Shown piece after piece: positions 38,949 to 53,528 of a stretch of 64,000 nt of DNA. The position numbers were made by a program, and so were the translations under genes. Numbering within the stretch: the first letter of the stretch is position 1; every line of letters begins with the position of its first letter. Origin of the DNA: Tetrahymena thermophila SB210 (lineage: Eukaryota > Ciliophora > Oligohymenophorea > Hymenostomatida > Tetrahymenidae); NCBI RefSeq assembly GCF_000189635.1, contig NW_002476088.1, positions 62,001-126,000 on the forward strand. Direction: 5' to 3'. The notes under the pieces are model-generated. The model made no database searches. It saw only the letters and a list, made by a program, of their open reading frames with translations, and was not told where the DNA came from.

Positions 38949-41900
38949 TCATTACTTGTCTTTTTTGTTATTAGTAACTGATAAATCTTTCATTTCTATT
39001 AATGTACTTTGAGGCTACTTTTATAGACCTTAATTCAATGTTTTACTAATAGATTTTTTTTCATTTTTAGGTTAGAGATTTTCTAATCTTGAATTAATCT
39101 AAGATTTTATCTCTTAAGTTATTCCACTAAAGGAGATTTTTAATTGAGTATTTTACTCAAATTAAAATTAATCTGTTTGATTATATTAATTCTAGATTTC
39201 GTACTAGTCTTTATGCATAGGGTTATCTTTAATTGCAAAAGATACATCAAACTGTCCTTTGAGTTCTTATTAATGTTTTTCTTCTTCCTCCTCTTCTTTA
39301 ATCTATTCCAGAATATTAATATTTTGTAAGTCTTCAGGATTTATATTTTTACTATTTTCATCTTCTTAAGTGTAAATTTGGCATTTTTAAACATCTTCAT
39401 CTATTATTATACTTTATTCCATTTAACTATCTTGTAATCTTTCAGATACAATAGAAGTGTTTGAGTTATTTATTGATTAAATTAAAGGAGAAATGCCAAT
39501 TGTATTATTTTTTTTCCTAGGGGATTATGAGTCTTTTTTATTTAAAACTACAGCTTAGTAATTATGCAAATTAAAATTTTCAACTTAGTCTTCTCCTTAT
39601 TATGAAGAACTCTTTTATTTAAGCTTTTACAGGGGCGATAAAGATTTCTTTTTAATAGGTGAGTCCAATTACTAGAAACTATACTTCTTTTTTTTACTCA
39701 ATGATTTATTAGAAACAATATTCATATTACTTAATTTCTTCAAAGGAATATTTATTTCCATTTCCTTCTCTTTTTAATTTAAATTAAGATCTACTTACAA
39801 TCCATTTACATTTTTATTTAATTTTTATTCACTTTGATCAGTTTTATTTTAAATATGACCTGAGCTTTTTCTATTATTTTAATTTAATTCTTTTTTATCT
39901 TCATTATTTATTTATTACTATGGTTGGTTTTATGATTTTTATTCATTTTATTAATCATTTTAAGTTATTTAATTTCCTTAAACTTCACTTTTTTGTTAAC
40001 TATGCATCTAAAGATTTTATATCAATCTCTTTGTTCGTTCAATTACTTTGTTTTCTAATAGGTTTTTAATTTGGTTTAATTCTTGTTGAGATAGTTTTTA
40101 TCTACAATGAGGACATGTTTTATCTTTTTTAAGCCAATCTTTGATACATTAGTCATGAAAAAAGTGATTACAGTAGGTTAAAATTCTTAAATTCTTTTTT
40201 TATTGTTTTATTTATTATTTTTCTTATCCTTCTTAGGAATTTATTTATTGTTAATTTTAGTTCTATTTTTTTTCTTTTTCTTATTATTAATCTTCTTGTT
40301 CATCCTTTTCTTCGTCAAAATCACAGTAACATATTGAACATTCTTTATTTATATCTTCAGCTTTTATGTTAGGATTTTCTTGTTTTAAGTAATCTTGTAT
40401 TTATTGTAGTGTCATTAAAGGAAAGCACTTATCAAAATCTTAAAAATATTTTTTATCATCTTTTTAAACTGCCTAAGGCAAATTCATCAGTACACTTTGA
40501 GCTAATAATGCCATAGGATTTTAATTTAGCAAGGATTATAAAAGTTGTTAATCAATATTTGAAGAAGGGTTATTTTGCTAAAGTTCTTATCTGTTTCTCG
40601 AAAGCTGTTGTTACAATCTTCGTTTTTAGAGTTAGCGCTTTCTCCTAGCACACAGAATTACTATAACAAGCAAAATAATCAAAATTGCTACACTAACTGA
40701 TGTAGCTATAATAAATGAATTCCCACTATATTATGGCTAATTTTGAGTTTGTTATACCATTATATTTATTTGCCCTTAAATAGTATTAAAGTAAGCGGGC
40801 TGCATTTACAGATTTCTATAATAATCACTGCTTTTTGGTATTTAAGAGAGAAACTTATTATCAATAGTACCAGATTAAACTAACGAAGACTAATAATTTT
40901 AGCTTGCTCTACATCCAATAAGTATTCTTAATTACTAAAGATTGTATGTTGAATAAATGTTTTGTATATCACTGCCTTTTATAGTTATTTACTATTATGC
41001 TTCAGTACCTTATCCTTATATCTAAATAATTTTGTAATAATTTTATGAATCTGGGAGATATTTGAGAATACTTGGTATCTCAAAATCTAAGTAGCAAGAA
41101 ATAGTATTAGTATTAAAATTGCTCTAGTACAAAGAAAATTACAAATCATTAACTTAAGCTACATAAAAAGCAAAATATGTGTAGCTATAATAGCTTAGTG
41201 ATATGCTGTACTGATTATATGTATCTAAAATATTAATTAGTTGGATTTGTTTGCTGCAATCAATATCAGCGAAATTGTTTAGGCATCAGCAGCTCCCATT
41301 TGATGTATCACACTGACCTTGCTAGAGTTATTAGAAGCACATACTTTTTTTAAACAAAATTAATAAATGAATAAATTTTTTAGATTAAATTATCAACATA
41401 GATGGCAAGGTAAGATAAGAAAATTATTTATTTTAACTTTTTAAAAAGTTATTTCTTATTCTTATGTAAAACTATTTTAAGAAATAAAAAATTACTTTTG
41501 GCAATTATATTTATATGGAGCGTATTCTTAGTAGCTTTTTAAAGTGACGCTTGCGTTTGCAGGTAAAGCAGGCAAATAAAAAGCAAAGTTTAAAAAATTA
41601 ATTCCTAAGTTTATCATACCACTGTAGGCATTTTAAACTTAATTCAAATTTATTAAAAATTTACAAGATTATTATGAATTTTTTTTATTGTTAAAACTAA
41701 TATGGTCTACTAAAGTATTTACTGGCTGATATCCATTCTATATAACTTTAAGAAAAGGACTATTTTAATTTAGTGATAATGCACAAATAGCTGAATAATC
41801 ATCTAAATTAGTAGTAGGTATAGTTGTTGGTAATTAGGTAATATTATATAGAAATTCAATATATACTCCTTATACTTTACTAAAATCTATTGCTTATCTA

Positions 41901-42139
41901 AAAAATAAATTATCAGATGCACTTAACGTTTAACCTATTGTAGGAAAATTTTGATAACTCTAATTTGGCCTCAAATCTTTGTATTATACATTTTAATTTT
42001 GATAGAAGAATATCTACTAGTTAAAAATCCCCTATGAATAAACAGAGGAAATCAGTAACGCGAGTATTAAACATTATTAGAGTTATTTTGCATATTACTT
42101 CCTTTTAAAAAAGGCAAAATCTACAAAAATAAGTTTCAT
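38949..42139 (-). CDS. Second EGF-like / TM / RING-H2 protein, interrupted by an in-frame TGA
   Basis: Two exons, 41496-42139 and 38949-41343, with a 152-nt intron that keeps phase; 1012 codons ending at TGA 38949-38951. Order: N-terminal hydrophobic signal (LILALLISSVYS-Q after a ~20-residue lead), extracellular domain, EGF-like motif split by the intron (CQN-MC, QGQC, then C-x-C and CLNNFADIDC), a second extracellular part, TM ~426-447 (IIATSVSVAILIILLVIVIL) followed by RRKR, RING-H2 ~550-628 (CSIC, CNHFFHDQC, CPHC) and a long Gln/Lys/Ser-rich tail. Codon 234 (41286-41288) is TGA, the residue between the two cysteines of the EGF C-x-C; the paralogue at 29305 has Ser there. Unless recoded or a sequencing error, the product stops after 233 residues. 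The RING carries an insert of ~35 charged/Gln residues after its second cysteine. Confidence 0.75.
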
Positions 42140-42900
42140 CTATCTTCTTATTTTTAATTTGTAGACAAAAGGTTAGGTATGTTAGGTTATGTTTTTTTTT
42201 AATATTATTTACTAAAATTTGTCAACTATCACCAATAGATTTTATATTATTTGATTACTTTATTTCTTATAATTACTTAATATTATACCTAAATATTATA
42301 TTTACTTAATACAAATTGTATCCTCTATTTATTTTTTGTGGAGAACCAATTTTTCTTAATGATAACTCATTTTACTTTCTTTGTTGACTCCAAATTTTGA
42401 TGTTTATAAGAGTAAATGAAATAAAATACTCACTTAATAAAAGAATAAAATATTAGATTCTCATTTTTGGTATTTTGAAATTTTTATTTTATTTTATTTT
42501 AAATATTTCTCATTATAATTTTTGTAAAGTTGCATTTGTTATTATTATAAATTAGCTAATGACTTTATTGATACTGTGATAAAATAAAATAAATATGTTT
42601 ATACTTATTTCAATATAGATAGATAAATACTAATTTTTAATTTAGAATTATTTATATTAGCTTGAATAATTTAGGTTTATTTCCCTTTACTTAACTATTT
42701 ATGAATGTGATTGATTGATTTTTAATTAATTAATTAATTATTTTATTTTTACTATAAAGTTTGTCTTTAATTATTTATTTGGTGAATATCTCTTTCTTAT
42801 CAAAAAAGCAATAGGGAAGATGATTAATTCCGTTACAATAGCAGTAATTTATTTTATATTCTTTAAAATAGCTAAATTAAAAGCTTTGAATACAATTCTT
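42140..42900. other. Intergenic spacer
   Basis: About 760 bp between two minus-strand genes. AT-rich, with a (TTAA)n run near 42722-42740. No gene is recognised. Confidence 0.6.
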
Positions 42901-44465
<1,565 letters not shown>

Positions 44466-45254
44466 TATTTTTAATATACTTGGTTATGGTCACTAACTAA
44501 TTAACTTGCCAATTTGGATTCAATTTAAAATTTTTTAAAGTTTGACTTGATTATCTTGTAACTCTTTATAAAATATTTTTATTATTTATATTTACAGATA
44601 GATAGCAGTAAAGTAATTCAGTTGAATATTGTTTCTAATTTGTTATTTTAATTAATTGAAAAGTAATTCAAATAAGCAAAAAAGTACTTTTGATTTTTAT
44701 AGTTAATTTTTGTTTGTTTGTTTATTTATTAATTTTCTTTTTTTTTTGATTGTGTTTTGAAAGATATTATAAAACAATGGTATATTATTATTGTTTTATA
44801 TCGATCCGATATTTATCATTCAATTATTGACTTTTCATAATATTTCTTTTCACTTTATCACTTTATAAATTGAAACAAACAATCAAATAAATAAATAAAT
44901 TAATATGAATGAATGAACATTACTAGCTTCTAATTAATATTTTCAATTATTAATTGTGAAAATTTTTGATTTTAAAATGTTAATTTTGATTAATTTTCTT
45001 TTTTTTTAATAAAAATAGTTAGCACCCATTCAATTATTATTTTTGGAGATGGTCTACCAATAATAATAGTGAATGACTGAGTTTAATTTTATATTTCTTA
45101 TATGATATAATTTTAAAACAAATCTTAAAATTTGAAACTAAATTTGTAAATTTAAACCATTATATTCTTCTTTTGTAATTTTATATTTTAATACAAATTA
45201 TATAAAACATTTTTATTTTTAAATTTGTTATGATTATTATAATAAAAATATATT
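44466..45254. other. Intergenic spacer
   Basis: About 790 bp between two minus-strand genes (kinase promoter side and channel 3' side). AT-rich, with T runs near 44735-44750; nothing recognised. Confidence 0.6.
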
Positions 45255-48246
45255 TCACTTAGTCGCATGGTGCTAATCAATTTGATTTTAAATTGATTTA
45301 AACATTTGGTTGAATTCTGAAGCATTGCTGGTCTTTATTTTATTAACAGAACTTCTGCTATGATAAGATTCTTTGTGCTTGAGATTTTGTATTTATTCTT
45401 TATCACTCTCCTCTGAATTATCTTTAAATATAGGATGATAATAGTCATAGTCATCAAGAAGCTCATTCTTTATGTCTTTGTAGTCTGTCTTAATTTACCT
45501 TTTTCTGTATTTTTCAGAAAACATACGATTGTATAAGTCCGCCAATCCTTTTAAAGGGAAATACCTAAATACTAAAGCTATTAAAAAGCCTAAAATTGAG
45601 GTATAAAAGAACACAGATTTTTATGGAGAGGGCCAATCAAAGTGCTGTATATTACTTTAGGAAGTTTCAAATTTACTTACAGGCATAAACATTGTAAGCA
45701 TATTACCAAAAGCAAAATAGACAGAGTATATTTTAAAGCTATTTAGCATATATTTAGCCAAATCGTATGTCAAATAATTTTTGCAAACATATCTCCTGAG
45801 TAGAAGATATTTGTCTACCCAAAAGGTTACAACCAAACCTATTATTGAGAGAGGGACACCTATAGGAATAAAAGGAGAAACCGAAGCAGTAAATAGCACA
45901 GTCTTATTTACATTTGCATATCTTAAAGCCATGTCAATTGGATGTCCTTCAAACAAACTATTAGCTTCCATTTGAGTCATCGTAGAGGAATCCTTTTCTG
46001 CTCTATATCTCATGATAAGTCTATATCCCCAAACAATATCAAACACATTGAATATAGACCCAATATATGAATTAGTAATAAAAAGGAAAAAGAAATCACC
46101 CATCAAGCCTTGTGCATCAAATGGGAATTCTTTTGCAGTACTTATAAAATAGTTTACCATATTAGACATCAGTGTGCTAATAACCATATTTACAATAAAC
46201 ATTTTAGTTAATTTTTTTCCAACACTAACAAAGTATTTTGTTTGAACGTTATGCTCCTCATAACTTACACCTTTTCTGATAACAATACCTTTGATAATTA
46301 TAGTTTTATAACTTTTGTTTATTTTAAATGAATAATTTACCTAATAATGAGTTGAAAAGAGCAACAACTGTGGAGGATGTAAATGATAAAAGCAAAGAAA
46401 TAAGTTGAGGTTGAACTGATTACTCTCTTTTAATTGCTTTCTTTAAAAAAAGGAGTACAAGAAAAGATATCAGAATCAAAAAGTAAGTCATAATATAGGA
46501 CAAAATGATATATTTCCATTTCTTACGAGTTGATCCTATATTCGTCCATAGAATATCTGTTGGTTCAGGAGCTTTTCTTACTTTGATAAAGCAATTGTTG
46601 AAGTAATAGTCATTAAGTATTTATCTAGATTTTTTAGGAAAAATAACTCTGAAGTATCTAAAGAATTTCTCCTTGTAAGTTAATTTAAAGGCATTTCTTA
46701 CACACTTAGCAGTTTTAAAACTATTGAAAGTAATAATTGCTCTCTAAGAAAATGTTAACTTCTTTTCATTTGTTTCTGATTCTTCATCGTAGCCTGTAAG
46801 CAATTCTTAAAATTCTTTAAGCTTTTAGTCTGTTTATTTTATATCACTTTCTATTTATTCAATTTATTAGTTAATTGTTGCTACTTATTCTTTGAATTAC
46901 TAGTACTATTGTATAGTATTTCTTATTTTTAGTTCTTAATTTGAATTTTAGCTGTTGTTACTCTGAGAAATTTCTCTGTTACAGCTTTCGATTGGCAAAC
47001 CTTCTTCATCATCTTTCCTTAAATGCTAAACTAATTAATTTTGATCAAAAGGATCAATTGAATCGCTACTTAATTTAGGCTCACACTTTTTCATCTCAGC
47101 TCTTAACTATACTAATTTTTTATTAAGTTTAATTCTTTTTTTGTTATACTTAACTTTGCTTTCATACAATTGAGCATACTCTCTGAGATCATAGAGTTTG
47201 TAAGATTTAATTATGTTAAGCTAACTTTCATCTGTGAAATCTTAAAACTTTTTGGAAACTTTATCAAAGAGAAAAGTCTCAAAATCTTTCATATCAAAAG
47301 TTTTAGGTAAATGTGTAATAAATACAGAAAAATCACTAATAGAGCAATGAAAAGTTTCTAATTTTTATTTCTTAATCTTTTATTAAATTTTGAATATAGA
47401 AATCATAATCATAGAGACAATTAAAAATACTTGGTTACAAATATTTTCAACATTTAATTTCTGTATTTTGTAAAAATTTTAACCTTAAAGTATGTTGAGA
47501 AAAGAAAGCATACAAATAAACGAACTATCATTATACTCTTTGCATTGATTTGAATTTACATTTATCACTATACTTGGAATACTAGAAACGAAGAAATGAA
47601 TTGTCAGTAAAAGTGCACATTACTTTATAAAATCAAAGTACAATGGATAAGTAATTCCTAAGTGCAAAAAATCAATCGTATTACAATCTATTGGTATTTA
47701 TTCATTTTCAATCAAAAATCCACAGCATGGACATTTTTCTCCTTATTTTTAATCTTGCTAATCAAGTAAGACTTTTTTATTTTCTTCTGATTAATTTCTT
47801 ATCAAGTCAATGCTATTATCATTTTATTATGAAAAAACTTTAATTGTTCTTTCAACATTATTTGAATTTAATCTATCTTCTTTATTAGAAATTAAATTAT
47901 TTTATGCTTATTCACATTTTTAATCTCCTTCTACACCGCTAATTACTTTTTATTGCTTCTAATTATCTTCATCAATATCTGCAATGCTAATTTAACTCAA
48001 ATTTTCCAAACGATCTGTTTTTTTACCATCTTTCATATATTTTGTAGGCCTACAAACTCTTCTTGCCTACCCATGTAGTTTAGCTTCATTCAAATCTGGA
48101 GGGCACTTAAAGGGGTCATAAGCTTAAGAAGCTACATGGTTTTACATCATATGACTAATGTTACTAACACCATTTTAAAATCTTCTTTAATTTGTAAAAT
48201 GTGCAAAATGTCCTTCTGACTAATCACTTGATTGACTTCTTTTCAT
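45255..48246 (-). CDS. CSC1/OSCA/TMEM63-type cation channel
   Basis: Two exons, 46341-48246 and 45255-46288, with a 52-nt intron in phase; 979 aa. The C-terminal half carries the family's membrane core: LSYIMTYFLILISFLVLLFL, the SLLLSFTSSTVVALFNSLLG span, FFFLFITNSYIGSIFNVFD, then SPFIPIGVPLSIIGLVVTFW running into VDKYLLLRRY, which I recognise from RSN1_7TM (DUF221) proteins. Before it is the cytosolic segment with the KAPEPTDILWTNIG motif, typical of the family's cytoplasmic domain, interrupted by a long coiled Gln/Lys stretch. These proteins are osmo/mechanosensitive Ca2+-permeable channels. Unusual: ~195 soluble residues at the N-terminus with a KCPCC motif at 171-175 before the first membrane segment, where family members usually start with a membrane helix. 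Family call confident; ion selectivity unknown. Confidence 0.82.
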
Positions 48247-48991
48247 ATTATTGTGTGATTATTAATTACTAAACTTTATGAATATTATTAATTAATTAAT
48301 AAAAAAAGAGAGTATTAATTATTATTATTATTTGACTTTATCACTTAATTTGCTAAAATATAGCAAACCAAGTATTATATATGTTCATAATATTTTTTTT
48401 AATTTACTTACAAAATATTTTAGGTTTTTTAAATAGTTAATAAAAATTGAGATAATATTATCTTAAAATAAAGGCTTTTAATTTAATCCTACTTCCTTAT
48501 GACTCAATTTTTTATAAGTATTAAAAATATAATAATTTTAGTTTAGGAAAAAATGAAATTGTAAATTTTATTTAATGAATGAATGATTGTCTTTAAAATA
48601 ATAAATTTGAATATTGTTTATTAAGAGCATAATTATAACAAATAAACAAAAAGTATAATAAAAATAAATTTAATTAATTAAGAAAAATAGCAAAATTTTA
48701 ATTGTTTTTGACTTTATTAATGGTTTTTTTTTTCTTAAATGAGTAAAATATTTTTAATATAAATTATTTAATTTAAAAAAATTTTTAGATGCAAATTATA
48801 TTTTTTATTTATTAGCAATTATTTCTATTTAATATTTAAAAATTTTCCTAATTCCAAAATAAAAAAGAAATTGGATTAAATTTATTTGAAAGGTTCAAAC
48901 AGTTAAAAAAAAATTCAATTTAAATTGAATTTGAAAAAATATTTTTATAAAATAGCAAATTAATATTTTTTAATTTATAAATTATCCATTA
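48247..48991. other. Intergenic spacer
   Basis: About 745 bp between two minus-strand genes; AT-rich, nothing recognised. Confidence 0.6.
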
Positions 48992-50998
48992 TCATAATTA
49001 TAAAGCAAATACTATTACAGGTGGATCAGCAGTAATTTTATTAATAAAATCCTCAAATTTGTTTAATTATAATTCATTACTAATAAACTATCTATGATCA
49101 TGGTCGTTAGGATATTAGAAGACTAGGTAATAAACTATAAATGTACTGTAAATTGAGCCGTACATATTTACATAAAGCAAAGAAATCACATAGCTGATTA
49201 TAAACATAAAAGCAATCGGCACCATTATAGTTGATACCTAAAGAGAACTACTGGAAAAAATTGCTAGTGTAAAACTTAATCCTACAATAAAGCAAATTGA
49301 GTATTTTATTTGATTTTCAAAGGTTTCTCCTTCATCAAGCATATCTTCAAACCAAAAGGCTGTTTAGTCTATTAGTTTTTACATCTTTATACCAGCTTCG
49401 GAAAATCCAATTTGATTAGATATACTATAAAAGAATCCATAAGGCTACAGACCTTTCAATAATTCATTTCCTTCATACCACTAACAAAGACTTCTTTGAA
49501 TTTTCATGAAGGAAGTATGAGGAATTTCTTCATCTCTAGGTATTCTACTTTAATTTAATAGTATGTCTTGTCTAAATTTATCTAATTTACGCTAATAAGA
49601 TGTGTCAATTGATTCTAATATTGATCTTGGAATATACAATAGAAAATATAAAATTGAGCATTTTGCTATTGTGCCAATCCTAAATTAGTACATTTTTGTA
49701 ACTTCAGTGCTAAATATTTCCTTTAAACCTCTAATACGATCTTGATCAAATCCTTCGTGATTTCTTTCATTTCTAATATTCATTTCCGAAATAGATAAAT
49801 AGTATACAAGATATTCACAGAATTGGAGAATAAAAATGAATATCCAAAAAAATCCAACAAATAAAAATATCATCAGAAAATATGCAAAACCACTTGTTTT
49901 GAATTATTCAAATGGCCATCCTTGATCATCGCTTTTAGTGCTACCTAATGAAAATAAATTTAAAACTACTCTAAAAAACAGAAGGGATATGAGTATAAAA
50001 ATGGCAAAAGCAAAAATAGGCAAGTATATGAGATTCTAGCATTTTATAATATCAGAAATAAATTCTAACATAGTGTTTCTCATTTTTTTTATTTATCCCT
50101 TTGTTTATTCTTCTGTGTTACTTTCTAAAAATGATTTGATGTATAAGATGCCATTCACAAAGCAAATGATTGAAATTAGTAAATTTCCTACAAATGAAGA
50201 ATTGCTAGAATCTACTTCTTGCATAAGTTTGTCCTTATCACCAATAACATTTTTATCATCTGGCTATGATGCAGTTGCTAAGTGCAAAGTTCTAAAAAGG
50301 AATAAAGTTCCAAGAAGCATGAAACCAACAGTACTTAGGAAGAAGTAAACTTTTATAGATTGATTAACCATGCTCTTTTAATCAATGATGTACTTTGTTG
50401 CAAAACTCAAAACGAAAGCAAGCAAACCGAAGATAACTAAATAAGGGAATGTGGCATAGACATCGCTAAGAATCTAATCAATTTTGCTTATATGAAGAGC
50501 TTCAAATATAAGTTTGTAATACCCTACATTTTTAGGCATACAAACTTTTCCTAAGTAAACAGCTGTGTCATATAGTAAGACTTCTTCACTTCTATCATTA
50601 GATCTGGGAATGTTAAAATTGCAAGATTTTACAACTGAATTAACATAGCAATCAAGTTTATCATTTAATTAAGGCTAAACAGAATAAACTTTGCATTCCT
50701 TTACACATACAGTCCTACTCAAATATTGCTTGCTAGGAGTAACAAAATAAATGTATGGATAATCTTTTAAATCACCTTAGCCACAGGGGTTTCCATCAGG
50801 GTCTACTGGATTAGAAAGCTTATGAGGATCACCAATAATCACTATTATAAAGCTTAATAATAAAGTAATGCTTGTAACAATGTAAAAAGCATGCTTCCAA
50901 CTTGGATCTGTATCTATTGGTTATTAATTAACTGATGGCTCTGGTTATGGCTAATCTGAGCTTGCTTATCCTAAATTAGATTTATATCTACTATTCAT
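48992..50998 (-). CDS. Choline-transporter-like protein (SLC44/CTL family)
   Basis: Single exon, 668 aa, ATG at 50998 and TGA at 48992-48994. Layout follows the family: short cytosolic N-terminus, first membrane helix (FYIVTSITLLLSFIIVIIG), then a large extracellular loop with the family-like start NPVDPDGNPCGQGDLKDYPY, a VCVKEC pair and further paired cysteines (SCNF, KVCMP), then about nine more membrane segments. The C-terminal part has VNMYGSIYSTFIVYYLVFQ followed by FISNEL, resembling the family's last helices. SLC44 proteins move choline or related amines across plasma or mitochondrial membranes for phospholipid synthesis. A potential GTAGCA donor in the middle is not used, since the frame reads through it. 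Substrate is inferred from the family only. Confidence 0.82.
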
Positions 50999-53528
50999 TT
51001 TTTTATTTTTTATCTAATATCTTATTTTTCAGTAAATAATAATTATTATTTGTAATCTTAACAGTCAATCTGCTAATAGCTAATTTAATAAAAATTTTGA
51101 GCAAAATATTGTACTTGTTTGCACACATAAAATAAATTAAGAATGGATCAATTTTAAAATAAATAATTTTTTATTTATTTTCATGATTTCTCAAAAAAAT
51201 TTAAGATATTATCAATCCATTTAAAAACAATAATAATACATCTTGTTAAATAAATTTATTTATTTCATATTACTGAATTTAAATTTGATTGATTCATATA
51301 AGGAAAAAATATCCTAAATGTTTATTCATTTATTTATCTATTTATCTATCTATCTATCTTTGCTTTTTAAACTACATTTAAGAAAGTTTTATTTTAAGCT
51401 GGCTCATTATGAAAAATAAGATATTACATTAGCTTTTTAAAAAAATCTACTAAATCAATAAAAAAATTTATTTCGATGCTAACTTTATTTGAATAAATAT
51501 CATATAAGACTAAACAATAAAAACATTAGAGCACAATACATGAAGCGAAAAAGGTATTTTCATTAATTTATGTTATCCTTTAGATATTTAAATGAACTAT
51601 GTTTAAGCAATTTTAAATAGAATTTTACAACTTATTTTTCAAATAATTTTTAAGTTGAAATATGAAAGACTTAATAATCAAGCAATAGTTAAAATAAGAT
51701 AGATATATTCGCTTTTTATTATCAGCAAATAAACTTAGGCTTCTTTAATCTTAGGATTAATAGAAAAAGTAGCCTTTAAATGCTTATCAAAAATATTAAA
51801 TACTTTACAGAAAGCTTTAATAAAGCACATTTTGAATGATATCTTTCCTACAATGTAGAATTTTTATAAAAAATTAATATTTTCTAATTTTTGAATTCAG
51901 TTAGTACCTTTCTAGCACATATGCTAATTATATTTTTCTAATCTCAGTTAAAATTTATTTTCATATAATTTCATAAAATTTTCTTTAAATATTTTATACT
52001 AAATATCTAATAGCAGAAATACTATTTTAAAGTTGATTAAGTTTTTGTAAATTAAGCAATAAGCAGTATTATAAAACTATGAATTGAATAAGATTTTATT
52101 TTGCTATTAAATTTCTATTTGTTTTTAGATAAATTAAAATTATTTTTAATTTACTCAAAAATATCTAAAACTTATTAACATTTTTAGAAAAGATTTAATT
52201 GTAAATTTATAAAAACAATTTAAATATAAAATAAAAAATTGATCTAAGTTAACAAGGTTCATAATTTTTTTACCCTTTTTCTTTAAATTAGAATTGCTAA
52301 AAATAGTTATTACATCAAAATCGTTATAAAAATTAAATTTATTTTAGATTATTTTGTGAAGCTTTTTATAAATGATACCTTAATATTATTTAAATTAAAG
52401 AGTGAATCAAGTATTCGTTTATTATAAATGTTAAAAAATATTTTGGATACTATTAATAATATGGCATTATTAAATACCTTAAAAACTTTAATAAATCTTC
52501 ACCTAATTATGAAAACAATGATAGGTAAAATAAAATCAAAAACTCATGTTAATTTACCTATTTATTTTTGGATTTGTTTTGCTAAATATTACATATTTAA
52601 AATTTAGAAATATAAAATCTAAATTTTAACTATCTCTTTAGATTAATAGCTCAGATTTTGAGGCTAGAAACTGTTTACCTAAATTTATTTTCTAACATTA
52701 TTAGAAAGAAATTTGTTAAAAATTGTAATTTGATTAAGTAACTTTTGATATTAAGAAGTATTTAATTATATAAAATTACAATTTACAAATAGGCATTATT
52801 TTATATTTAAATTTAATTTGCATCTTAAAAAGTGTAAATCAAACGCTCTTTTAGTAAATATCTTAATACTGTAATTAATCACTCTTAAAAATATATATTC
52901 TAAATATCTTCTTATTATTTAAGTATCTCAAGGAGGAGATTATTTATATTTGAGTAATTTTAATAAAATCAAATCAATTATAAAACTTGAGAAAGACAAT
53001 TTTAAATTAAAAAAATATGAAAAAAACTGATTTATATTTATTATAAAAATATATCAGTTAAATTAAGTTTGTTTTTAGTATGGTTTCAACGAAAATTTAG
53101 GAAAAAAATTTATAGTAAATATTAAAAAGCAAAACTAACAGAAAACACTATGATTGATAGTGAATTATAATATTAAAAAACATTCCCAAGTAATATGTTA
53201 TGTGTAAAATATTGGATTACGAAGATTTTTATTAATTAGGAACTGACTGATGATTCTGATTATATATTATTTATATAGGAATTAACAATATTACCAATAT
53301 TTTATGCAAAATCTGTTTTTATTATTAATCATTAATGAATGTAATTAATTATAAATCAATTATAATTTATAAAATACCAAAACAATATCAAATCACTCTA
53401 CATTGTAAAGTAGAAGAGCTACGTAAAAAATCCTCATTTTCTTTCTTGAAAATATAAAAGAGTCGACTCCTGAATTTGAAAGGCCACTTACTCATTTTAA
53501 GTAGCATTAATAATAAATAATAATTCAC
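50999..53528. other. Intergenic, about 2.5 kb, divergent promoters
   Basis: Lies between the SLC44 gene (minus) and the MGCAS gene (plus). AT-rich, with a TTTA/TCTA tetranucleotide repeat near 51329-51359. No long frame or RNA gene recognised. Confidence 0.55.
51329..51359. repeat. TTTA/TCTA tetranucleotide microsatellite
   Basis: About eight units changing from TTTA to TCTA, about 330 bp upstream of the SLC44 start codon. Simple slippage repeat. Confidence 0.85.

Noticed and set aside
41286..41288. Firm call of selenocysteine at the in-frame TGA
   Set aside because: No SECIS-like element could be recognised by eye and the paralogue has Ser at the site; kept only as one explanation.
45657..46202. 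181-aa standard-code frame taken as a complete gene
   Set aside because: It is only the part of the channel gene's second exon that lacks TAA/TAG; the true frame extends on both sides when TAA/TAG are Gln.
49900..49960. Intron with GTAGCA donor in the SLC44 gene
   Set aside because: The frame continues directly through it and the encoded residues join two membrane segments sensibly.
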